From: Niastella populi
GTDB lineage: Bacteria; Bacteroidota; Bacteroidia; Chitinophagales; Chitinophagaceae
Direction of reading: 5' to 3'
DNA length: 64,000 bases
Assembly (NCBI RefSeq): GCF_002078015.1
Contig: NZ_LWBP01000187.1
Coordinates: 50,371-114,370 of the forward strand
The translations under genes and the position numbers were made by a program. Below are positions 15,951 through 24,263 of the stretch, piece by piece. Below the pieces are notes generated by a model. The model saw only the letters and a program-made list of their open reading frames with translations, ran no database searches and was not told the DNA's origin. How positions within the stretch are numbered: the first letter of the stretch is position 1; each line of letters starts with the position of its first letter.

Positions 15951-18047
15951 ATGAAACAAGTAACCCGTTCCCTCCCGGTTGTAACCGGGATAACGTTTGT
16001 CGTTTTATTATTTTCTACCGGTTGGCAGCGTTTGCAGGCGCAGGTGCCGGCTATCACTAACTTTACACCAACTACCGGTACGGTAGGAACACCGGTAACG
16101 ATCACCGGTTCAAATTTCAGCAATTTACAAACACTCACTATCGGCGGCGTAAATGCCGTTCCTGTTTCAAACGACGGCACTACGCTGGTAGCTATCGTTA
16201 TGCCCGGCGCAACCGCCGGAAGTGTTGTTGTTGGCAATGCCGATGGAACGGCCACAGCCGGCGATCCTTTTACGCTGCAGGCAAGCGGTTCTACGTTTAC
16301 CCAACAGAACAACAAACTGGTAGGTGCCGGTAATGTGGGCAATGGCCAGCAGGGGCACAGCGTAAGTATCAGTGCCGATGGCAATACGGCAATAGTGGGT
16401 GCTCCTTCAGATAACAGCAATCAGGGTGCTGCCTGGATCTTTACACGCACCGGTACCGTGTGGGCGCAGGAAGCAAAATTGGCAGGCACCGGCGCTACCG
16501 GCGCCGCGAAGCAGGGTTATAGTGTTGCAATAAGTGCCGACGGTAATACCGTGTTGATGGGCGGTGTGGAAGACAACAGCGGCATGGGCGCCACGTGGGT
16601 GTTTAACCGCAACGCTGGCGTATGGTCGCAGCAGGGCAGCAAACTGGTTGGCACCGGCGGCGGCGCTACCTCCTGGCAGGGCTGTAGCGTGGCATTGAGT
16701 GCCGATGGCAATACCGCCGTTGTAGGCGGTTATCAGAGTGGCGGCAACCAGGGCGGCACCTGGGTATTTACCCGCAATGCCGGGGTTTGGACACAACAGG
16801 GCAGTAAACTGTTTGGTACCGGCGCTGTAATGAATACCGCCGGACAGGGTTATAGCGTGGCCATCAGCGGTGATGGTAATACAATTTTGACGGGTGGTTA
16901 TATGGATGGCTGGGCCTATGGCACCGCTATCGGCGCCGCCTGGGTATTTACCCGGGCCGCTGGCGTTTGGACGCAACAGGGAGCAAAACTTACAGGCGCC
17001 GGGTATGTAGCCGGCAATGTGGCGCAGGGATCGGCTGTGGCATTAAGCGCCGATGGCAATACCGCGTTGATAGGTGGCTATAGCGACAATAACAACAAAG
17101 GCGCCGCCTGGGTGTTCACCCGCAGCGCAGGCGTATGGGCACAGCAAGGCGGTAAACTTGTGGGCACCATCACCGGTTTAAGCAACCCGCAACAGGGTTA
17201 CAGTGTAAGTCTGAGCGCCGACGGTAATACCGCCCTGGTTGGCGGCTGGCAGGATGCAAATGTCATTGGCGGCGGCATGTGGGTGTTTAAACGCAGCGGC
17301 GGTAACTGGGCACAGGCAGGGTCGCGGCTGAATGGTTACGGAAATACGACGGCTGCCTATCAGGGAAGGTCCGTTGCAGTGAGTGCCGATGGTTCTACGG
17401 CTATTATGGGCGGCCATTACGATGCCTTCAGCGTCGGTGCCGCCTGGATATTTACAACCGATCCGGTAGCCCTGCCTTTATACTGGTTGTCGGTCGACGC
17501 CCAGGTGATACAAAAGAAAGAAGTGAAAATAAGCTGGTCTACCACGGAAGAAGTCAATACTTCTCATTTCGAGATACAGCGAAGCTCAGCGAACGAACAA
17601 TACAAAACCATTGGCACTGTGCAGGCGGCAGGACAATCGAATACCGTAAATACGTACACGCTCACCGATAAAAACATCTTTACTGAAGGAACTTATTATT
17701 ATCGCATAAAACAGGTTGATCTCGATGGAAAGTTTTCTTACAGTCCGGTTAAAACGGTTCGCCTGAATGCAGCGCAGGAGAGCGCCACATGGCAGGTATA
17801 TCCCAACCCGGTTAAACGGGGCGAGCCGGTGAATATCACAGCGATCGGCGGCGGCATACAACCCGGTGAAGTGATCGGGGTGCAGCTGACCAATGCGGCC
17901 GGACAAACAATTGCCCGCGTTAAAGATGCATTATCAAATGTAGCAAAACCCATTAGCGACAGGATAAGTGCTCTTACTTCAGGCGTATATACTATGATCA
18001 TTATGCACAAAGGCGAAAGGAAGGCCCTGCAATTTATTATACAGTAG
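15951..18047 (+). CDS. TIG-domain, propeller-like repeat protein with T9SS sorting signal
   Basis: 698 residues. A signal peptide (to LQAQ, about residue 30) is followed by an IPT/TIG immunoglobulin-like domain (about 31-105, VPAITNFTPTTGTVGTPVTITG) and seven 50-60-residue repeats (about 110-505). Each repeat carries S-ADGNTAL(I)-GG, GAAWVFTR and GVWAQQGxKLxG, like FG-GAP/Kelch-type beta-propeller blades. Next comes a fibronectin-like region (LPLYWLSVDAQVIQKKEVKI onward) and a C-terminal type A sorting domain (VYPNPVKRGEPVNI to the end). It is a predicted surface-exposed or released adhesin-like protein exported by the type IX system. Blades with Asp-rich ADGN loops may bind calcium. Ligand unknown. 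Confidence 0.88.
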   Translation: MKQVTRSLPVVTGITFVVLLFSTGWQRLQAQVPAITNFTPTTGTVGTPVTITGSNFSNLQTLTIGGVNAVPVSNDGTTLVAIVMPGATAGSVVVGNADGTATAGDPFTLQASGSTFTQQNNKLVGAGNVGNGQQGHSVSISADGNTAIVGAPSDNSNQGAAWIFTRTGTVWAQEAKLAGTGATGAAKQGYSVAISADGNTVLMGGVEDNSGMGATWVFNRNAGVWSQQGSKLVGTGGGATSWQGCSVALSADGNTAVVGGYQSGGNQGGTWVFTRNAGVWTQQGSKLFGTGAVMNTAGQGYSVAISGDGNTILTGGYMDGWAYGTAIGAAWVFTRAAGVWTQQGAKLTGAGYVAGNVAQGSAVALSADGNTALIGGYSDNNNKGAAWVFTRSAGVWAQQGGKLVGTITGLSNPQQGYSVSLSADGNTALVGGWQDANVIGGGMWVFKRSGGNWAQAGSRLNGYGNTTAAYQGRSVAVSADGSTAIMGGHYDAFSVGAAWIFTTDPVALPLYWLSVDAQVIQKKEVKISWSTTEEVNTSHFEIQRSSANEQYKTIGTVQAAGQSNTVNTYTLTDKNIFTEGTYYYRIKQVDLDGKFSYSPVKTVRLNAAQESATWQVYPNPVKRGEPVNITAIGGGIQPGEVIGVQLTNAAGQTIARVKDALSNVAKPISDRISALTSGVYTMIIMHKGERKALQFIIQ

Positions 18048-18060
18048 GCTATAGGAGATA

Positions 18061-18089
18061 AAAGGCCCCTGCGCAACGGGGGCTTTTTT
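18061..18089 (+). terminator. Terminator after the TIG/T9SS gene
   Basis: A GC-rich stem (AAAGGCCCC with GGGGGCTTT) closed by a short loop and followed by TTTTTT, 13 bp after the stop. Confidence 0.85.
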
Positions 18090-18129
18090 ATTACCGGGTA
18101 ATTGTGAAAAATCATTCAACTTTGCGTTC

Positions 18130-18534
18130 ATGAATGCGCATCAACAATTCATGGAAAAATGTTTTGCCCTTGCTGAAAAGGCCGCTGCAGAAGGTGAAAG
18201 CCCGGTTGGCAGTATTGTCGTAAAAGACGGCCTGGTCATAGGGGAGGGATACGAAAAAAGCCGTCAGTTGAAAGACATTACCAGGCATGCCGAAATGGTG
18301 GCCATACTCGATGCAGTAAACAAAGGGCAGGATCTCAGGGGAGCGGTATTATATAGTAATGTTGAACCCTGCATCCTTTGTTCGTATGCAATAAGGCATT
18401 ATAAGATCGGCGAGGTGGTGTTTGCAAAACTTTCCGGTGAAGCGGGCGGTACCAGGGCGCCTTTTAACGTGCTTACCACAACGGCGCTGGGTTTATGGGG
18501 GCCGCCGCCCACTGTTCGCCTCACTTCTCAGTAG
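18130..18534 (+). CDS. CMP/dCMP-type nucleoside deaminase (guanine/cytidine deaminase family)
   Basis: 134 residues. The zinc-dependent deaminase signature is complete: HAEMVAIL (about 56-63, His ligand and catalytic Glu) and PCILC (about 80-84, two Cys ligands). The compact size, the missing long C-terminal helix of TadA and the ending GLWGPPPTV suggest a free-base or nucleoside deaminase (guanine deaminase-like) rather than the tRNA enzyme, but this cannot be settled by eye. Cytoplasmic. CAACTTTG, a TAnnTTTG-like box, ends only six bases before the ATG, so the mRNA may be leaderless or nearly so. Confidence 0.85.
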   Translation: MNAHQQFMEKCFALAEKAAAEGESPVGSIVVKDGLVIGEGYEKSRQLKDITRHAEMVAILDAVNKGQDLRGAVLYSNVEPCILCSYAIRHYKIGEVVFAKLSGEAGGTRAPFNVLTTTALGLWGPPPTVRLTSQ

Positions 18535-18553
18535 TTAATAAACATACCGGCAA

Positions 18554-18916
18554 TTACCATTGCTGAACAATGATCCCTAACTGCTCATCGATAAGCGCAA
18601 ACTCTTTGGCGCCCCAGGGCCGTAAGGTTACTTTGCTAAGATTGGGATGCAGTAACTCAGGGAACTTTGACGATACCTTATTATAAACTTCTTCAATGTC
18701 GTTTGTCTCCAGCCTGAATTCAGGGTGAAACTGACCGGCTAACTCCTTATTTTGAAAGAGGTAGATCCGCAACCCGTTTTTTTCCACTAAACAAAAAGGA
18801 TTGGCGGTTTGTAACTCCTGGTGGCCCATGGTAAACTCAAGACAATCTATAAAGATCTTTAGCCCGCTTTTGATATCTGCATAAAAGATGCTTGGAACCA
18901 GTTTGGTGAAGTTCAT
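18554..18916 (-). CDS. Glyoxalase/bleomycin-resistance (VOC) family protein
   Basis: 120 residues with the beta-alpha-beta-beta-beta pattern of a VOC domain: FTKLVPSIFYADIKSGLKIF at the start, FRLETNDIEEVYNKVSSKFPE in the middle and PWGAKEFALIDEQLGI near the end. Typical bacterial homologues bind a metal, but only part of the His/Glu ligand set is obvious here (a Glu in FRLETND), so enzymatic activity is uncertain. Cytoplasmic. It converges with the deaminase gene and diverges from tetR. Confidence 0.75.
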   Translation of the reverse strand: MNFTKLVPSIFYADIKSGLKIFIDCLEFTMGHQELQTANPFCLVEKNGLRIYLFQNKELAGQFHPEFRLETNDIEEVYNKVSSKFPELLHPNLSKVTLRPWGAKEFALIDEQLGIIVQQW

Positions 18917-18977
18917 GGTGTAATCGTATTTTAGTTAACCAAAGATAGGGGCAATAGCCATTAGCCTGCATGAACAT

Positions 18978-19008
18978 TTGTTGAAATACCACAGAGTGAT
19001 TTACTTTG
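18978..19008 (+). promoter_or_regulatory. Promoter of the tetR gene
   Basis: TTTG/TTG at 18977-18983 stands 17-20 bp before TTACTTTG at 19001-19008, giving a Bacteroidota -33/-7 pair. It places the transcription start near 19015 and supports the ATG at 19035 over any earlier start. Confidence 0.5.
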
Positions 19009-19034
19009 TAAAAAAATACCGGTTAGTATCTCTT

Positions 19035-19625
19035 ATGAAAAAGTCTGAAGCAACGCGATTGAGCATTTTGCAAAAGTCGTTCGAACTGATCTACGAAAAA
19101 GGCTATCAAACCACGAGTATCGACGATATACTCGCCACCACCCAGGTAACAAAAGGCGCGTTCTATTATCATTTCAAAACCAAAGATGAAATGGGCCTGG
19201 CGATCATTAATGAGTTGCTGAAACCTTCATTTGCCAATACGTTCATGAACCCACTGAATGCATCAGGCGACCCGGTAAAAATAATTTATGACATGATGTA
19301 CAGCATTCTCATGAAGAATGAGTTCATGAAAGTGGAACACGGCTGCCCGGCCTCCAACTTTACACAGGAAATGGCGCCCTGGCACAGCGACTTCACCAAG
19401 GCGTTGAACGAACTGTCGGAAGAATGGAAGAATGCCATTGTGCAATGTATAAAGAATGGCAAAAAAGCCGGCAGCATACGGGCCGATGTAAAGCCTGAAC
19501 AGGTGGCGGTATTTATTATGTCGGGGTACTGGGGCATACGAAATGTAGGCCGGCTGAACAATAGCAAGTCGGTATACCTTACCTGGTTAAAACAACTGAA
19601 AGATTACCTGCATTCGCTGCAATAA
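19035..19625 (+). CDS. TetR/AcrR-family transcriptional regulator
   Basis: 196 residues from the ATG at 19035. The open frame begins earlier, but its promoter lies inside that extension. The N-terminal TetR DNA-binding domain is clear: a helix (SEATRLSILQKSFELIYEKG), then the helix-turn-helix TSIDDILATTQVTKGAFYYHF (about 25-45) and the KTKDEM cap. The C-terminal helical domain includes KVEHGCPASNFTQEMA, a feature of the QacR/YxaF-like group. It probably represses the two membrane-protein genes that follow: a perfect 10-bp inverted repeat lies over their promoter, 14 bp after this stop codon. The inducing ligand is unknown. Confidence 0.88.
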   Translation: MKKSEATRLSILQKSFELIYEKGYQTTSIDDILATTQVTKGAFYYHFKTKDEMGLAIINELLKPSFANTFMNPLNASGDPVKIIYDMMYSILMKNEFMKVEHGCPASNFTQEMAPWHSDFTKALNELSEEWKNAIVQCIKNGKKAGSIRADVKPEQVAVFIMSGYWGIRNVGRLNNSKSVYLTWLKQLKDYLHSLQ

Positions 19626-19638
19626 TTTTTTTTCTCAA

Positions 19639-19674
19639 AAAACATACTACTTAGTATGTTTTGTTATAGCTTTG
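19639..19674 (+). promoter_or_regulatory. Palindromic operator overlapping a -7 box promoter
   Basis: AAAACATACT (19639-19648) and AGTATGTTTT (19653-19662) form a perfect 10-bp inverted repeat with a 4-bp spacer. TAGCTTTG at 19667-19674 fits the -7 consensus. A bound TetR dimer would block this promoter. The ATG at 19680 starts only five bases after the box. Confidence 0.65.
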
Positions 19675-19679
19675 TATCC

Positions 19680-20132
19680 ATGTACAAGTCCCTTATTTAT
19701 TTACATTCCTTTTTTAGATGGTTTGTTTTAATAAGTTTGATCATTGCCGTATCCAAAGCACTGCGGGGATATTTCTCCAATGCAGCATTCACAAAAAGCG
19801 ATAACGCCATCCGTCACATAACGGCAACCATTGCCCATCTGCAATTGATGATTGGCATGGTGTTGTATTTTCAAAGCCCGTTCATCAAATACTTTTTAAA
19901 ATACGGCGCCAGGGAAGGCTTTGCGTATTTATTCTTTGGCGTCATACACAGTACGCTGATGCTGGTGGCTATTGTTATCGTTACCATCGGCTCGGCCATG
20001 GCAAAAAGAAAAAAGACCGATAAAGAAAAGTTCAGGACAATGCTTTTATGGTACTCCCTTGCGCTGGCCATAATTTTTATTGCCATACCCTGGCCATTCT
20101 CCCCATTTGCAAACAGACCTTATTTAAGATAG
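19680..20132 (+). CDS. Small integral membrane protein of unknown function
   Basis: 150 residues from the ATG at 19680 (MYKSLIYLHSFFRWFVL). An ATG eight codons earlier lies inside the operator and is unlikely. Four hydrophobic segments (about 5-30, 45-70, 82-108 and 125-145) are separated by a basic loop AKRKKTDKEKF. The opening LHSFFRWF and the loop SDNAIRHITATIAHLQLMIGMVLYF resemble a family of uncharacterised Bacteroidota membrane proteins; there is no catalytic motif. It is transcribed from the operator-controlled promoter and its stop is two bases from the next start, so the two genes form a tetR-controlled operon. Confidence 0.75.
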   Translation: MYKSLIYLHSFFRWFVLISLIIAVSKALRGYFSNAAFTKSDNAIRHITATIAHLQLMIGMVLYFQSPFIKYFLKYGAREGFAYLFFGVIHSTLMLVAIVIVTIGSAMAKRKKTDKEKFRTMLLWYSLALAIIFIAIPWPFSPFANRPYLR

Positions 20133-20134
20133 TT

Positions 20135-20443
20135 ATGCAGTCATTATTAAAAACAAAGATCGGGCGGTTACGTATTCTCGGCTGGCTGGAAGGCTTGTCC
20201 CTGCTTTTACTGGTATTTGTAGCGGTTCCCTTAAAGTATGGATCGAATGATCCCACGTTTACCAAACTGCTGGGCCCCATTCACGGCGCCCTGTTCCTGC
20301 TTTTTATTCTCAATACGTTAAGTGTTGGGGTTGAGCAGCAATGGGAATTCAGGAAAACAACCTGGAAGGTATTGCTTGCCTGCTTCATTCCATTCGGCAC
20401 TTTTTATATCGATAAGAAGATCTTAAGTAAGTATAAGCATTAA
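20135..20443 (+). CDS. DUF3817 family membrane protein
   Basis: 102 residues from the ATG at 20135, two bases after the upstream stop, so translationally linked. The typical DUF3817 layout is visible: GRLRILGWLEGLSLLLLVFVAVPLKY, the loop GPIHGALFLLFI with its conserved His, and a final helix before FGTFYIDKKIL. The family is a small three-helix inner-membrane protein found in many bacteria, sometimes fused to or beside transporters; its function is unknown. Co-regulated with the preceding membrane protein by the adjacent TetR. Confidence 0.82.
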   Translation: MQSLLKTKIGRLRILGWLEGLSLLLLVFVAVPLKYGSNDPTFTKLLGPIHGALFLLFILNTLSVGVEQQWEFRKTTWKVLLACFIPFGTFYIDKKILSKYKH

Positions 20444-20935
20444 CGATCATGACCGGTTCATTACATGTATGCCGGCTAATGACCGGCATACATGTAGTAC
20501 ATATAACGGTTTGTCATTTTTTTCCATTGCACTAATTTCCTTTCTCTGCTATTGGCTAAAAAACCGGGCTTCCATGGTACGCTCCCCGGGTATCGGTTGT
20601 TTTTGGCGCCATGACGTAGCACCGACGTAGTACATTTTCCCACTCGGATTTTATAAGTTATTGAAATTCAATTTTCGTTTTTAAAACTGTAGAGGTTTTG
20701 TAGTACCCCATATTTTGGACAAGTCTGTATGTATTCCAAAATTGCAGTTGTTTAACGAACGATTGCCTTTATCAAAACCCCATTGCGATATGCTTGTCAA
20801 TATTATCTATTCCCCGCGCGGGCGCGGGATCATCCGGCCGCCTATATAGCGCGTATGCTTTTCTCCCGATCATGATATAGCGAAATTTTACTGCTTACAA
20901 ATTTCATTTATAACCAAAACAACACTGCGACTCCC
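20444..20935. promoter_or_regulatory. Intergenic region before the Sus operon, with a perfect hairpin
   Basis: TACATGTATGCCGG (20462-20475) pairs perfectly with CCGGCATACATGTA (20483-20496), a 14-bp stem with a 7-base loop just after the DUF3817 gene. It probably ends that operon, although no T-run follows at once. A repeated GACGTAG word sits near 20612-20630 and a CGCGCGGGCGCGGG stretch near 20814-20828. No regulator gene and no coding frame are seen here; the Sus promoter must lie in the last 200 bp but is not obvious. Confidence 0.5.
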
Positions 20936-23900
20936 ATGAGCAAAAGACAACTTTTGTGCAGGCTGCTACTATTCATTCTGGCCCTTGTAGTTCAACATGA
21001 AAGTATAGCCCAAACAAGAAAGATCAGCGGTACCGTCAAAGACGATAAAGGGGCGCCCGTTTCAGGAGCTTCCGTGGCGGCTGCCAAAACCACCGGAAGC
21101 AATACCATTGGTACGGTCACTGACGAAGATGGTAATTTCTCTCTCACTATCGATGCTGCCTACAAAAAATTGACAATAACCAGTTTAGGTTATGGTGTTC
21201 AGGAAATGGAGATCGGCAACAAGTCGGTTTTCAGTATTGCCCTCCGGAAAAACGATGGCGAAAAATTAGAGGATGTAATTGTAGTGGCTTATGGCCAGCA
21301 AAAAAAGGCTTCCGTAACGGCCGCCATCAGCAGCATTTCAGCCAAAGAAATTGTACAATCCCCGGTGGCCAATATCAGTAATGCGCTGGCCGGGCGTTTA
21401 CCGGGTTTGATCTCACTGCAAAGCACCGGTAAACCCGGCGCCGATGCATCAACCCTGTACATCAGGGGTATAGGCACTTATGCTTCTGAAACCTCGCCAT
21501 TGATCATGGTCGACGGGGTAGTGAGAGATTCCTACAACGACATAGATCCCAATGAAGTGGAGAATATCAGTATCCTCAAAGATGCTTCCGCCACCGCCGT
21601 ATTCGGGGTGCGGGGTGCAAACGGGGTTATCATGATCAATACAAAACGTGGTAAAGAAGGAACGCCGAAAGTAAGCGCCACCGTTCAAAGCGCCGCCAAC
21701 CAGTTCACCCGCATGCCCGATTATGTGAATTCTTATCAATATGCTACCCTGCGCAATGAACAGGTGTTTCAAACCTACTGGCAGCAACATGCGAATGATG
21801 CCGATGTAATGGGCAGGGATGATGGCTGGGCGAAATTCGTAGAAAAAAGACAAACAGGATATGTGCCTGCCTGGAGCGATGAAGACCTTACTTATTTTCA
21901 AAACGCCCATACGCCTGCATTGTCCGACGGCTCACCCAATCCTTATTATGATCCTTATTTCCACCCCGACCAGGACTGGCAGTCGCAGCTTTATAAAAAG
22001 CGCGCACCGCAAACGCAGGCGAATGTGAACGTAACCGGTGGTACAAAAGGAATGAAATATTTTCTCTCGGCCGGTTATTTAACCCAGCGCGGTTTGTTCA
22101 GAACAGACTATATGCCTTTCTCCAAAGAGATGGACTACAGGAAGGACCGGTATAACTTCAGGGGCAACTTTGATTTTGAAGTAAATGAAAATTTCAAGAT
22201 CTCCGTTGACCTCGGAACCCAGTTCGTTCAGATCTCGGGAATGAACAATGACGGGTATAACTATGAAAAGAACCTGATGTGGACCAACCCCATGGGCTCC
22301 CCGGGTTATATCGATGGCCGGTTCACCTTCATCTGGGGTAAAACGCCTGAACAGTTCAACCCGTTGTACAGCCTGGCAATGCGTAATGATTATAATATCA
22401 ATAACAACAGTACCCTTAACTCGGGTCTTCGTTTTACACATAAGCTCGATTTCATTACCAAAGGGCTTTCGGTAACCGCAAGAGGTACGTATGACAGTTA
22501 TTTCTCCAGTACATCGGGCGGTAAGTCGTTCCCGGTATATTATACGGTACGGCCAAATCCCAATGGCGATAAGTTGAACCCCATCTGGGTGCAAATGAAC
22601 AATGAAGCGCCCTCTCAACGGTGGGCAAACTGGTATTCGGGTAAATGGCGTTTGTGGTATGCAGAATTGGCATTCAACTATAACCGTACTTTCGGCGATC
22701 ATGCATTTACCGGTTTGGCCATGGCCAACCTCAGCAAGAAATTTGATCCGGGCCTGCAGTTCAGCCTGCCGCATGCTTACCAAACGCTTGTTACCCGTGT
22801 TACCTATGCGTACAAGGGTAAATACCTTGCCGAATTCAACATGGGGTATAACGGTTCTGAAAACTTTCCCGAAGAAAAAAGGTTCGCTTTCTTCCCCGCA
22901 TATTCGCTGGGCTGGGTGGCAACCAAAGAAGATTTCTGGCCACAGAACGATTATGTTACTTTCCTGAAAGTAAGAGGTTCGCTGGGTAAGGTGGGTAACG
23001 ATAAAGTGGGTGGCGAACGGTACCTGTACCTGCCTGATGTTTGGGCCTACAGCGGGGCGGTCATGAACGGATATTACTTCGGTCAGTATGGTTCTAACCG
23101 TAACAACGTACAGGCAGCCTATGAAAGCAGGTTAGGTAATAACAATGTTACCTGGGAAACCGCGCAAAAAGCGAATATCGGTTTTGAAGCCAGTTTATGG
23201 AAAGATAAGATCAACATTGTTTTCGATCACTTTTATGAACGCAGAAAAGATATCCTTTCCAAAAAAGGCACCGTGCCCGGCATTGTGGCGGCCACCCTGC
23301 CTTCTTATAATTTAGGTAAAGTAGATAACCGGGGGAACGAATTTGAGATCACTTACCGCGATAAAGCAGGAAGGAACTTCAATTTCTGGATAAAAGGAAA
23401 TATCGCCAATAACCACAACAAGATCATTTTCCGTGATGAGGCAATTGTTCCCGGGCTTGAATACCAGTCTTTGACCGGCCGGCCAATAGGGCAGGGCAAT
23501 TATTTACAGGCAAATGGTTTGTATACTTCATGGGCCGAATTATATGAAGTAGACGCCAATAACGATCCCATTTTATCAAAACCTGTATTAGCGCAGGGCC
23601 CCGATGGAAAAGCATATAAAAATGCGGGCGGACAAAATGTTTACCAGAAAGACCTTTCTTTCGGTAATGTGCCCCTGCAGCCCGGCGATATCAAAATAAC
23701 CGATATCAACTACGATGGCGTTATCGATAACCGTGATTATAAAAGATCGGGATATACCGGCATTCCCCGGGTTACGTATGGCATCTCGTTCGGGTTTAAT
23801 TATAAAGGCTTCGATCTGTCGGTCTTGTTCCAGGGCGCTGCCGGCGTAGCGGCCAATCCCATGCCCGGCACCAACCTGCATTTCAACGGAACAACAGAGG

Positions 23901-24238
23901 CGTTGTTTGAGGTTGACTGGGCGCGGTTTACCCCTGAACGTTATGCTGCCGGCGAAAAGATCAGCTTCCCCATTGCGGCCTATAACCGCCAGGCATATCA
24001 AAACACTTTCTTCAATTTAAATACTTCTTACGTGCGTTTGAAGAACGTGGAGGTGGGTTACACCTTCCGGCGCGGCTTGCTGAGTAAAGCGGGCCTTGGC
24101 CATGTTCGCGTGTATGCCAATGGTTTCAACCTGCATACATGGAGCAAAAACAGCATCTGGGGCGATCCCGAAAATATGGGCTTTATGGGTTACCCGCTTA
24201 CCCGCACCTACAACGCAGGTATCAATGTTGGATTTTAA
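20936..24238 (+). CDS. SusC/RagA-type TonB-dependent outer-membrane transporter (first copy)
   Basis: 1100 residues. A signal peptide (to SIAQ, about residue 26) is followed by a carboxypeptidase-regulatory-like domain (about 28-110: RKISGTVKDDKGAPVSGASV), a TonB-box region DVIVVAYGQQKK, and the plug (VQSPVANISNALAGRLPGL, LYIRGIGT, PLIMVDGVVRD, ILKDASATAVFGVRGANGVI). A 22-stranded barrel then ends in an aromatic strand (YNAGINVGF). Together with the SusD lipoprotein 25 bp downstream it forms the pedal-bin uptake complex that imports a bound nutrient, powered by TonB/ExbBD. In this family the cargo is a glycan or a peptide; the sequence does not tell which. Confidence 0.95.
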   Translation: MSKRQLLCRLLLFILALVVQHESIAQTRKISGTVKDDKGAPVSGASVAAAKTTGSNTIGTVTDEDGNFSLTIDAAYKKLTITSLGYGVQEMEIGNKSVFSIALRKNDGEKLEDVIVVAYGQQKKASVTAAISSISAKEIVQSPVANISNALAGRLPGLISLQSTGKPGADASTLYIRGIGTYASETSPLIMVDGVVRDSYNDIDPNEVENISILKDASATAVFGVRGANGVIMINTKRGKEGTPKVSATVQSAANQFTRMPDYVNSYQYATLRNEQVFQTYWQQHANDADVMGRDDGWAKFVEKRQTGYVPAWSDEDLTYFQNAHTPALSDGSPNPYYDPYFHPDQDWQSQLYKKRAPQTQANVNVTGGTKGMKYFLSAGYLTQRGLFRTDYMPFSKEMDYRKDRYNFRGNFDFEVNENFKISVDLGTQFVQISGMNNDGYNYEKNLMWTNPMGSPGYIDGRFTFIWGKTPEQFNPLYSLAMRNDYNINNNSTLNSGLRFTHKLDFITKGLSVTARGTYDSYFSSTSGGKSFPVYYTVRPNPNGDKLNPIWVQMNNEAPSQRWANWYSGKWRLWYAELAFNYNRTFGDHAFTGLAMANLSKKFDPGLQFSLPHAYQTLVTRVTYAYKGKYLAEFNMGYNGSENFPEEKRFAFFPAYSLGWVATKEDFWPQNDYVTFLKVRGSLGKVGNDKVGGERYLYLPDVWAYSGAVMNGYYFGQYGSNRNNVQAAYESRLGNNNVTWETAQKANIGFEASLWKDKINIVFDHFYERRKDILSKKGTVPGIVAATLPSYNLGKVDNRGNEFEITYRDKAGRNFNFWIKGNIANNHNKIIFRDEAIVPGLEYQSLTGRPIGQGNYLQANGLYTSWAELYEVDANNDPILSKPVLAQGPDGKAYKNAGGQNVYQKDLSFGNVPLQPGDIKITDINYDGVIDNRDYKRSGYTGIPRVTYGISFGFNYKGFDLSVLFQGAAGVAANPMPGTNLHFNGTTEALFEVDWARFTPERYAAGEKISFPIAAYNRQAYQNTFFNLNTSYVRLKNVEVGYTFRRGLLSKAGLGHVRVYANGFNLHTWSKNSIWGDPENMGFMGYPLTRTYNAGINVGF

Positions 24239-24263
24239 TTGTTGAACCGAAAAAGAAAAAACA

